Shown here one piece after another: positions 1-5,464 of a stretch of DNA of 5,464 nucleotides. Position 1 is the first letter of the stretch. Each line of letters starts with the position of its first letter. Source of the DNA: Bacteroidota bacterium (GTDB lineage Bacteria > CLD3 > SB21); the NCBI GenBank assembly GCA_020438245.1, contig JAGQUY010000377.1, positions 1-5,464 on the forward strand. Reading direction: 5' to 3'. The notes beneath the pieces are model-generated. The model had not been told where the DNA came from, made no database searches, and worked only from the letters and a program-made list of their open reading frames with translations. Position numbers and translations under genes: made by a program.

Positions 1-854
1 CGTTCCCGAAGCAGCGTCATCATCTCATGGCGAATTCTGTTTTTCCTGCGGGTATCAAGAACCCCGGTTGAAACCATGTGATTTCGATGGTCCTGAATTC
101 CGTTCGCCAATTCCTGAATGCCCTGCTTTTGAGTTCCAATGGTCTTAAGAACCGGCGGTTTCCAGCCGGTTTCTTCAATTGTCCTCAGTTCCAATATGTT
201 TTCAATTTCCCGCTTAATGGTATCTGCTTGGTCTCGATCGGATTTGTTGATCACAAAAAGGTCTGCAATTTCCATCAACCCAGCTTTCATGGCCTGAATG
301 CCATCTCCTGACTCGGGAACCAAAACAACGATTGTCGTATCTGCATGTTCCGTGATTTCAATCTCAGCCTGGCCCACCCCAACCGTTTCAAACAGAATAA
401 AATCATAACCGCACGCATCCATCACGTCGGCAAGACGATACGCAGTTCGTGACAGACCACCGGCAGACCCGCGAGAAGCTACGCTGCGGATGAAGACAGA
501 CGAGTGTTGTGCGACTTCATTCATCCGAAATCGGTCGCCCAGTACAGCGCCGCCACTGAACGGACTTGTGGGATCAACAGCCACTACACCGACCTTGGCC
601 TCTCTGGCCAAAAGCTCGACCAGACCCGAGACCAATGTCGATTTACCCGCACCAGGCGGACCCGTCACGCCGATTCGATATGCCCGACCCGCTTGCCGAT
701 GAAGTGTCTTCAGCAGAGTTTTCGAGCCTTTTTGCTCATTTTCAACCAAAGACAACAGCTTGCCCAACGATCGTTTGTCGATCTGGTGGCCGTTTCCGGC
801 CTCGATCAGGCTTGTATATTCGTCTATTGTCATGGGATGAGAAAGGCAAGCCAT
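1..854 (-). CDS. meaB: MeaB/ArgK-family GTPase, methylmalonyl-CoA mutase chaperone (C-terminus cut by window edge)
   Basis: Cytoplasmic G3E-family GTPase. Known family members bind methylmalonyl-CoA mutase (or a related B12 acyl-CoA mutase), gate loading of adenosylcobalamin and protect the enzyme from inactivation. I translated 284 codons by hand. They show a P-loop GPPGAGKST (residues 65-73), the family switch region VDPTSPFSGG followed by LGDRFRM (93-111), a G3 motif ETVGVGQ (156-162) with Glu in place of the usual Asp, as in this family, and a base-recognition motif NKSD (203-206). Family members are usually about 310-335 residues, so roughly 30-50 residues including part of the C-terminal dimerisation region lie beyond position 1. 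The ATG at 854 is preferred because GAGGT (861-865) sits 6 nt upstream and an in-frame stop lies at 879-881; a second Met at codon 8 (833) is possible. The gene follows nuoN by 33 nt and is probably cotranscribed. No mutase gene is visible here, so the partner is inferred from the family. Confidence 0.93.
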   Translation of the reverse strand, partial: MACLSHPMTIDEYTSLIEAGNGHQIDKRSLGKLLSLVENEQKGSKTLLKTLHRQAGRAYRIGVTGPPGAGKSTLVSGLVELLAREAKVGVVAVDPTSPFSGGAVLGDRFRMNEVAQHSSVFIRSVASRGSAGGLSRTAYRLADVMDACGYDFILFETVGVGQAEIEITEHADTTIVVLVPESGDGIQAMKAGLMEIADLFVINKSDRDQADTIKREIENILELRTIEETGWKPPVLKTIGTQKQGIQELANGIQDHRNHMVSTGVLDTRRKNRIRHEMMTLLRE

Positions 855-860
855 CGACTT

Positions 861-865
861 ACCTC
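861..865 (-). promoter_or_regulatory. Ribosome binding site of meaB
   Basis: GAGGT on the minus strand, 6 nt before the ATG at 854. It supports that start over the Met seven codons downstream. It lies in the 33-nt gap after the nuoN stop, where I see no terminator, which fits cotranscription. Confidence 0.6.
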
Positions 866-887
866 TAACCGTAAAGAATCAATCGGT

Positions 888-2363
888 TTATTTGATCAAG
901 CCGAGAATGAATTCCCCCGTCATTTGCACTCGATCTACAACCAGACCGGGCAATAAACCAAGCAGAATAACACCCGCCATGGCGATCCACAACGCCAACC
1001 TTTCGGCATGAGGAACCGTCAGCACGTCCTGTCGGTGTCCTTTTTCGATATAGGCTCTCTTCAGAATAAGCAGGTAATAATACACCGACACGACACTGGT
1101 AAGTATACCAATGGTGACTAATAGGTAGTGGCCCTTGTCCAGCCCGGCAGTAAATAGATATACTTTCCCGATAAACCCTGCCAGAGGGGGAATGCCTGCC
1201 AAGGACAACAAACAGACCAACAAAACCAGCGCAACAAATGGCGACCGTTTGCTCAGACCTTCATATGCCGTTAGATCGTCGCTTTGATCGTGATTGTACA
1301 CAATAATACAGACCACAAATATTCCGAAGGTTGCAAATACATATTGCGCAAGGTAGAATAAAATCGACGACATACCGATCTCTGAAAAGGCCGACAACCC
1401 GATCATCATATAACCGGCTTGCGCGATTGAGGAATACGCGAGCAATCTTTTGATATTCTTTTGCGGTATCGCCATCAGATTACCCACAATCATGGTCGCT
1501 CCGGCTAATGCAACCAACAACACGATGAGAAAGGACTGCAGACCTGGCACTTCATTAAACGAACCGTAAAAAAGCCGTATAAGTACGCCAAATCCCGACG
1601 CTTTGGAGGCTACGGACAAAAAGGCTGTAACCGGTGTTGGCGCTCCGGTATACGCATCGGGGGCCCAAAAATGGAAAGGCACCGCCGTAATCTTGAATAT
1701 GAGGCCCGCCAAAATCAGAATCATGCCTCCGAAGAAAACAATTTGGGAACCCGGAAAAGGAGACTTGGCTGCCCCCGAAACCATTTCAGTAAATACAGTT
1801 GTGCCCGTTGCTCCATAGACAAGCACCATTCCAAATAACAAAATAACGGAGAATACGGTGCCGAGAATGACAAACTTGATGCCGGCCTCCGCAGACCATT
1901 TTTCCCGTTTGAAATAACCTGATAAGATATAGAGAGCAATAGTTGTCGTTTCGACGGCCACGAACAGTGTCAGCAATTCACTCGCGGAGACCATCAGCAT
2001 CATTCCCATCACGGCCAAAACAACAAGGCCGTAGAAAGTGCCCGACTCACCCGCCCACCGGGATATGTAATTCCAACCGCTTAGCACGGTCATGACTCCC
2101 GAAGCCAGAAACAGGACATTCATTATGTCTGCGAGAGTGTCGTGCGTATAGGCTTGAAAAAAAATCCGACCGTGGCTCTCCGGAAAACCAATCATGAGCA
2201 GAGCAGCGAGCAAGAAGGCGATCAACGATAGACAGGGTGCCAACCAAGGACGGCGGTCACCGTCAAACGCATCGACAATCAGCACAATAATCCCCGCCAA
2301 AAGGAGGATAAACTCCGGAGTCACGACGATATGGTGAAGGCTGGAAATAAGTTCGTTGGACAC
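888..2363 (-). CDS. nuoN: NADH-quinone oxidoreductase (complex I) subunit N
   Basis: Integral cytoplasmic-membrane, antiporter-like subunit of respiratory complex I, one of the modules that move protons during quinone reduction. It has 491 residues, normal for NuoN, and consists of many hydrophobic helices from about residue 17 to 490. The proton-conducting antiporter domain covers roughly 125-420. Signature stretches are PFHFWAPDAYTGAPTPVTAF (229-248) and KRLLAYSSIAQAGY (305-318). Buried charges known to be important in the family are present: Glu138 in the VETTT helix, Lys224 (LIFK), Lys254 (ASKA) and Lys400 (GFIGK). The PDAYTGAPTP signature favours NuoN over NuoL, NuoM or Mrp antiporter subunits. 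The start is GTG at 2363, 7 nt after the stop of the 107-residue gene, with no clear Shine-Dalgarno sequence, so translation is probably coupled. NuoM would normally lie just upstream; here it does not. Confidence 0.95.
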   Translation of the reverse strand: MSNELISSLHHIVVTPEFILLLAGIIVLIVDAFDGDRRPWLAPCLSLIAFLLAALLMIGFPESHGRIFFQAYTHDTLADIMNVLFLASGVMTVLSGWNYISRWAGESGTFYGLVVLAVMGMMLMVSASELLTLFVAVETTTIALYILSGYFKREKWSAEAGIKFVILGTVFSVILLFGMVLVYGATGTTVFTEMVSGAAKSPFPGSQIVFFGGMILILAGLIFKITAVPFHFWAPDAYTGAPTPVTAFLSVASKASGFGVLIRLFYGSFNEVPGLQSFLIVLLVALAGATMIVGNLMAIPQKNIKRLLAYSSIAQAGYMMIGLSAFSEIGMSSILFYLAQYVFATFGIFVVCIIVYNHDQSDDLTAYEGLSKRSPFVALVLLVCLLSLAGIPPLAGFIGKVYLFTAGLDKGHYLLVTIGILTSVVSVYYYLLILKRAYIEKGHRQDVLTVPHAERLALWIAMAGVILLGLLPGLVVDRVQMTGEFILGLIK

Positions 2364-2370
2364 TGGGAAA

Positions 2371-2694
2371 TCAGGATGAATGGTCAGGAAATTCTTGGTA
2401 AACTTCGATCAATATCCGCCGCAGCTCTTCGCTTTCAACGGCGCGGAAATCGCTGGAAACGTGGTTGTACAAAATGGAGACGACCTTTCCCACAAACCTG
2501 GCCTTTGCAGGATCGTCCAGACTGATTTTGTCCATATCTCCCAACACGTGACCGGTAGCTTTTTGCGCCTCGTCAATACTCCGGCGGACATATTGCTCGG
2601 CTTGGTCGCTGGTCAGCCCACTGACCTTTTTTGTCAGAGTAGACGCCCAGGCCTTAATGATTTTTTCCTGACGTTCGGAACCCGATATTGACAT
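2371..2694 (-). CDS. Small helical protein of unknown function upstream of nuoN
   Basis: A 107-residue soluble, charged protein with no signal peptide or membrane segment. I do not recognise it with confidence. Three predicted helices stand out: KIIKAWASTL (11-20), GLTSDQAEQYVRRSI (26-40), and a C-terminal pair RFVGKVVSIL (66-75) and ESEELRRILIEV (87-98). The order of these blocks recalls the zeta inhibitor of alphaproteobacterial F1-ATPase (DUF1476), but the inhibitory N-terminal arm of that family is absent and about a dozen extra residues lie in the middle; I treat this as a weak lead. The gene is supported by a sigma-70-like promoter (2719-2747), AAGGG about 7 nt before the ATG, and tight spacing to nuoN (7 nt). 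The position suggests a role tied to complex I or bioenergetics, or simply cotranscription. The overlapping plus-strand frame has no such support. Confidence 0.75.
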   Translation of the reverse strand: MSISGSERQEKIIKAWASTLTKKVSGLTSDQAEQYVRRSIDEAQKATGHVLGDMDKISLDDPAKARFVGKVVSILYNHVSSDFRAVESEELRRILIEVYQEFPDHSS

Positions 2695-2718
2695 GATTTG
2701 GCCCTTATGATCGATTCA

Positions 2719-2747
2719 AGTATAATCATGCGCAACAACAATATCAA
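2719..2747 (-). promoter_or_regulatory. Predicted sigma-70 promoter of the small gene-nuoN-meaB operon
   Basis: On the minus strand, TTGATA (2742-2747, 5 of 6 to the -35 consensus) is followed after exactly 17 nt by TATACT (2719-2724, 5 of 6 to the -10 consensus). Transcription would start near 2712, giving a leader of about 18 nt before the ATG at 2694. It lies in the 89-bp gap after the DUF3857 gene, so it implies that a new transcription unit begins here. No obvious operator overlaps it. Confidence 0.5.
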
Positions 2748-2751
2748 TCCG

Positions 2752-2774
2752 AAATCCGAATCAAAACCGGATTT
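2752..2774 (-). terminator. Weak candidate terminator after the DUF3857 gene
   Basis: An inverted repeat AAATCCG/CGGATTT (2752-2758 and 2768-2774) with a 9-nt loop begins 9 nt after the stop codon of the DUF3857/transglutaminase gene. The stem is A/T-rich at one end. On the minus strand it is followed by a mixed GATATTGTTGTTG rather than a clean run of T, so intrinsic termination would be inefficient. It may only stabilise the 3' end. Confidence 0.3.
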
Positions 2775-2783
2775 ATCTGCTCG

Positions 2784-4751
2784 TCACTTTTTGGTAAGCA
2801 CGACCTTTTCTTCACTTCCGTTCTTGATTTTCTGAAAGAAGGCGCGCGCGTCCTTGTAATCCGCCGGATCAATCAAAGAAGACTTGATCAAAAAAAGCTC
2901 CTGACACACCCATTGAGATGGACTCTCCGATTTCACAACCTTGGAGTAATTGAGGTTGTTGGCAAATGCGCTAAGATTGGATGGCAAATTTCGGATTGCA
3001 AGATTCTCATCCAGTTGCACTTCAATGGTCTTCCGAAGTGTTCTTGGATACCTCATCTCTACAGGATATCTTCTTTTTTCATTGGCGAGCCAATTCCAAT
3101 TGTCAAAAAACCTGAACGGATCACCATTCATAAAATACAGATCGCCTTGTTGGGAGATTCCGTTGGCCGCCTTGAACGTAAAAGAAACTTCCAGCTTAGA
3201 ATTTGCACTATCCGGACGAACATACTTGACATCACGAATTGAGGCGTCAAGAAACTGGTCAATAATCATGGAATGACAGAATTTCTTGATGGTGGCGTCT
3301 GAAAAATCCTTGAAATAATTCTCGTAGTAAAAAGCCTCTTCTCCGACAAATTTGATGTTCCATCGGCACTCCAATGAATCCTTGGCCGACGCCTTGATAC
3401 CGATAAAAACCTCCATGGCGTTTTGATCGGCCGTCGACATCGGAGTCGCCTCAACCTTTCCGTGACCGTCTTCATAAACTACCAACGTATTGACGCCTTC
3501 GCACACCCACGGAAGATCACCAAGTTCAAAACTCTCGGCAGTAGGGTCCATCCAGACAGCCTGTCCGTCCGACTTTACGGCCTTCACAATCATGTGATTG
3601 AAGTTCCAGCTCGGGAATGCCATGTCTACGAGTCCGTCGTCTGCCGTCAGCGCAAGAGCCGGGTACGAATTAATATTGATTGCCTTGAGTAGCGCAATGG
3701 TAAGTATAGACTTGTCTTTGCAATCACCGTACTGTCGTTCAAGAACCGTCTCGGGAAGATTTGGTCTTATACCTTCCACTCCAAGTTCGATGGCCACATA
3801 CCGAAGCCGCCGTACGTAATCATAAATTCTACGGATTTTGTCCTCCTCCCCTGATGCTCCTTTTGTCAACTCCTCCGCCTTTGTTCGCAAGGCTTCGGTC
3901 AATTGAAGACGGCTCGCAAAATGATTTCGGTAGTACCACCTGGCAATATCATCATAGCTCCTCCAATCAAAGGGAGCAAAACGAACCATGGCCAGATGAT
4001 TGCGGACCGCCGGCATCCTGGGCTCTCTGCGAAAGGCCGGAATGTCCTTAAGATACCATTCAAAGGTCCGTTTGAGCTGAACATCAATGTCCTTGACCTG
4101 AATGGGCGTCGTCATTTTTGGATTGCCGGGATCGCAATGGTACGGTTTGAATACCCAGTTCCAGCCATGGTCCAACAGGATTTTCGGCACCTTCAAGCGG
4201 TAAATGTTTCGCATTTTTGGATACGAGCCTTCCACAAACCACACGTCTTGGGCAAACGGGAAGTCATTCCGGACTCGATAGTGATATTCAAGTACCGCAT
4301 CTTTCTGGACGCCTTTGAACGCAAACTTGACCGTCACATGATCTGAATAGAAAACACCGTCTTCCCCGCCGCCGACGACTTTGTGAAACTCGGATTTCTC
4401 AACAGGAATGATCTTCCCATCAGGTAGAATTGTACGGGCGGAAACGGATTCCAGTTTGTAGTTGGAATTCAATTCTATTTCCACACTGGTGTGTTCATCC
4501 AGATTTTTGAATACCTTTTTGATCACATGCACGTCTTCATACGTGGACAGCTCCCAGTTTGTATCGAAATCCACATCAATATCGTGGGATTCCAAAACAA
4601 TTACGGCGTCGGCCTCAGGATACTTTTCCTGCACCGGCATTTCCGTTATACCGAGCTCCTTTTGAATAGTCGCCAAATCCTTAAAGGAGGCACAGCCGGC
4701 TGAAAAAGCTGACCATACCAGTGCCATGACGACAAGAAAGTGGTTTTTCAT
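2784..4751 (-). CDS. DUF3857 and transglutaminase-like domain protein, predicted exported lipoprotein
   Basis: A 655-residue protein. Residues 1-20 look like a lipoprotein signal: MKN, a hydrophobic core, then SAGC with Cys20 as the acylation site. Ser at -3 rather than Leu makes the lipobox imperfect. DUF3857 spans roughly 50-235, with blocks such as TILPDGK and VWFVEGSYPKMRNIYRLKVP. A transglutaminase-like core spans about 285-420 and keeps a Cys-His-Asp set: Cys344 in YGDCKDKS, His386 in FNHMIV, Asp402 in WMDPTA. The remainder, about 430-640, resembles the beta-rich C-terminal half often seen in this family. The substrate is unknown; relatives sit in the envelope and could act as thiol proteases, crosslinkers or amidases. 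An upstream in-frame ATG at 4772 is rejected because its codons contain the ribosome binding site GGAGGAGGAG. The neighbour on the 5' side is a glycosyltransferase, 165 bp away. Confidence 0.88.
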   Translation of the reverse strand: MKNHFLVVMALVWSAFSAGCASFKDLATIQKELGITEMPVQEKYPEADAVIVLESHDIDVDFDTNWELSTYEDVHVIKKVFKNLDEHTSVEIELNSNYKLESVSARTILPDGKIIPVEKSEFHKVVGGGEDGVFYSDHVTVKFAFKGVQKDAVLEYHYRVRNDFPFAQDVWFVEGSYPKMRNIYRLKVPKILLDHGWNWVFKPYHCDPGNPKMTTPIQVKDIDVQLKRTFEWYLKDIPAFRREPRMPAVRNHLAMVRFAPFDWRSYDDIARWYYRNHFASRLQLTEALRTKAEELTKGASGEEDKIRRIYDYVRRLRYVAIELGVEGIRPNLPETVLERQYGDCKDKSILTIALLKAININSYPALALTADDGLVDMAFPSWNFNHMIVKAVKSDGQAVWMDPTAESFELGDLPWVCEGVNTLVVYEDGHGKVEATPMSTADQNAMEVFIGIKASAKDSLECRWNIKFVGEEAFYYENYFKDFSDATIKKFCHSMIIDQFLDASIRDVKYVRPDSANSKLEVSFTFKAANGISQQGDLYFMNGDPFRFFDNWNWLANEKRRYPVEMRYPRTLRKTIEVQLDENLAIRNLPSNLSAFANNLNYSKVVKSESPSQWVCQELFLIKSSLIDPADYKDARAFFQKIKNGSEEKVVLTKK

Positions 4752-4754
4752 TTT

Positions 4755-4764
4755 CTCCTCCTCC
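4755..4764 (-). promoter_or_regulatory. Strong ribosome binding site fixing the DUF3857 gene start
   Basis: GGAGGAGGAG on the minus strand, ending 3 nt before the ATG at 4751; its first GGAGG is 8 nt from that ATG. It fixes the start at MKNHF. Translation from the upstream ATG at 4772 would read this purine run as Glu codons and place a charged stretch before the signal peptide. Confidence 0.8.
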
Positions 4765-4771
4765 AAAAACA

Positions 4772-4800
4772 ATCATACTATTCGGGTGACCAACGGTCAC
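4772..4800 (-). promoter_or_regulatory. Candidate promoter of the DUF3857 gene, with a palindrome over its -35 box
   Basis: On the minus strand, GTGACC (4795-4800, 4 of 6 to the -35 consensus) is separated by 17 nt from TATGAT (4772-4777, 5 of 6 to the -10 consensus). Transcription would start about 15 nt before the ATG, a short leader that still includes the ribosome binding site. The perfect inverted repeat GTGACC-GTT-GGTCAC (4786-4800) contains the -35 box, so a dimeric regulator bound there could block or modify initiation. The regulator is unknown, and the weak -35 box makes the call tentative. Confidence 0.38.
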
Positions 4801-4809
4801 GATAGAGAA

Positions 4810-4859
4810 CAACTGCTATCCCGATAGAGCACCCAGCCCACTTTTGTGGGCTACAGTTG
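4810..4859. repeat. Nested inverted repeat, REP-like hairpin
   Basis: The core is a perfect 7-bp stem AGCCCAC/GTGGGCT with a 4-nt loop (4835-4852). An outer pair CAACTG/CAGTTG (4810-4815, 4854-4859) encloses it, and a small CTAT/ATAG pair (4816-4827) lies inside. The octamer CGATAGAG occurs at 4800-4807 and again at 4822-4829. Neither strand has a T-run after the stem, so it is a poor intrinsic terminator for the glycosyltransferase gene. It could be a dispersed palindromic element or a transcript-stabilising hairpin. Confidence 0.4.
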
Positions 4860-4916
4860 CGCCATCGTAAACAGAAAGAAGGAAGATATCAAGGGGAAAT
4901 TTCCGGAAAAACAAAA

Positions 4917-5464
4917 TTAGGACCTAAGGCGCCCCCTCGTTGCAAGAACGAGCACCCGGAAGGCCTCCAGAAAATGAAATAAAAGAACGGACGGCACCTG
5001 CCACCAATGCCCGTGACGGCGAAAGAATCGAAGGTTACTTTGGATTCTGAGAATAATTTTTCTCAGCCGAAGTTGTCCGCCCACGGCAGCGGACACTTTG
5101 TGCCAAACCTTTCCGGCGGGTACGTACGCAATGCGAAATCCTCTTTCTTTCGCGCGGAAACAATAGTCGGCATCTTCACCATACATCCTGAACCCGGTAT
5201 CGAGCAGTCCGATGCTTTCAATGACAGATCTTCTAATAAACATCGCACAACCCGTAACGTAGTCGCAATCTCTGACGGCATCAAACTGAGCGTTGTCTTT
5301 ATGGCGAATTCCGATGTGCTGCGATAGTCCTTTATAAAGTTTCAATTCGGCTCCGGCAAACCAGATCATATCCGGGGGGTGAAAAAAATATATTTTTGGC
5401 GCACAAATCCCGACATCCGGATTTTTTTCCATCCAAGAAACCAAACTGGAAACCAGCAGACTGT
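4917..5464 (-). CDS. Family 2 glycosyltransferase, C-terminal part (N-terminus cut by window edge)
   Basis: The frame is open to the right edge, leaving 181 visible residues; the TTG at 5444 is internal, not the start. The nucleotide-sugar-binding half with the DXD motif lies outside the window. Visible family features, numbered in the fragment, are PDVGICAPKIYF (about 15-26), the acceptor-side DYVTGCAMFIRRSVIESIGLL (about 67-87, with TGC near 70-72), the catalytic-region YGEDADYCFRAKERGFRIAY (about 94-113) and VWHK (about 119-122). A hydrophobic segment near the C-terminus (about 155-175) suggests membrane association. This pattern matches GT2 enzymes of the rhamnosyltransferase-like type that build O-antigen, capsule or other surface glycans from nucleotide sugars at the cytoplasmic face. 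Sugar and acceptor cannot be told. The next gene downstream encodes a predicted envelope lipoprotein. Confidence 0.9.
   Translation of the reverse strand, partial: SLLVSSLVSWMEKNPDVGICAPKIYFFHPPDMIWFAGAELKLYKGLSQHIGIRHKDNAQFDAVRDCDYVTGCAMFIRRSVIESIGLLDTGFRMYGEDADYCFRAKERGFRIAYVPAGKVWHKVSAAVGGQLRLRKIILRIQSNLRFFRRHGHWWQVPSVLLFHFLEAFRVLVLATRGRLRS

Noticed and set aside
504..956. 150-codon plus-strand open frame, with two other plus-strand frames at 490-702 and 566-868
   Set aside because: They lie opposite the well-supported meaB P-loop and switch regions, have no recognisable domain and no upstream ribosome site; they are antisense shadows.
2380..2691. 103-codon plus-strand frame opposite the small gene
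   Set aside because: The minus-strand frame has a promoter, a ribosome site, helix-like composition and tight spacing to nuoN; the plus frame has none of these.
3903..4346. 147-codon plus-strand frame inside the DUF3857 gene
   Set aside because: It overlaps conserved DUF3857 and transglutaminase sequence on the other strand and shows no family features.
4752..4772. Upstream ATG at 4772 as the start of the DUF3857 protein
   Set aside because: The added seven codons consist largely of the Shine-Dalgarno run and would place acidic residues before a normal signal peptide.
4835..4852. Hairpin as an intrinsic terminator of the glycosyltransferase gene
   Set aside because: No T-tract follows the stem on either strand, and it lies more than 60 nt after the stop codon.
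4895..4909. Overlapping palindromes GGAAATTTCC and TTTCCGGAAA just after the glycosyltransferase stop
   Set aside because: Short, loopless and A/T-rich; such palindromes are expected by chance and no promoter or T-tract is associated with them.
5442..5444. TTG as the glycosyltransferase start
   Set aside because: The frame stays open to the window edge and the fragment lacks the N-terminal nucleotide-binding half of the GT2 fold, so this codon is internal.

Overview
The window carries five genes, all read from the minus strand, so transcription runs from high to low coordinates. In that order they are: the C-terminal part of a family 2 glycosyltransferase (4917-5464, cut by the right edge); a 655-residue predicted exported lipoprotein with a DUF3857 domain followed by a transglutaminase-like domain (2784-4751); an unrecognised 107-residue helical protein (2371-2694); NuoN, a membrane subunit of respiratory complex I (888-2363); and a MeaB/ArgK-type GTPase (1-854, cut by the left edge). 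No RNA genes, transposons, CRISPR arrays or plus-strand genes were found.

The organism is probably a Gram-negative bacterium of moderate G+C. A probable lipoprotein, a glycosyltransferase of the surface-polysaccharide type, complex I and a B12-dependent-mutase chaperone would suit a Desulfobacterota-like or other deep-branching uncultured lineage. The sequence does not fix the phylum.

The genes fall into two transcription units. The upstream unit concerns the cell envelope. The glycosyltransferase and the DUF3857/transglutaminase lipoprotein are separated by 165 bp holding several inverted repeats. One of these, a perfect 6+6 bp palindrome, overlaps the -35 box of a candidate promoter for the lipoprotein gene. 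The downstream unit begins in the 89 bp gap 2695-2783 with a good sigma-70-like promoter (TTGATA, 17 nt, TATACT). It then reads the 107-residue gene, nuoN (7 nt after the preceding stop, GTG start) and meaB (33 nt after nuoN), closely enough spaced to be one operon.

No clearly new multi-gene system is visible. The points most worth a second look are: nuoN lying away from the other nuo genes, behind a small unknown protein and ahead of meaB; a weak ordered resemblance of that small protein to the F1-ATPase zeta inhibitor family (DUF1476); the palindrome over the -35 box; and a REP-like hairpin element at 4810-4859.
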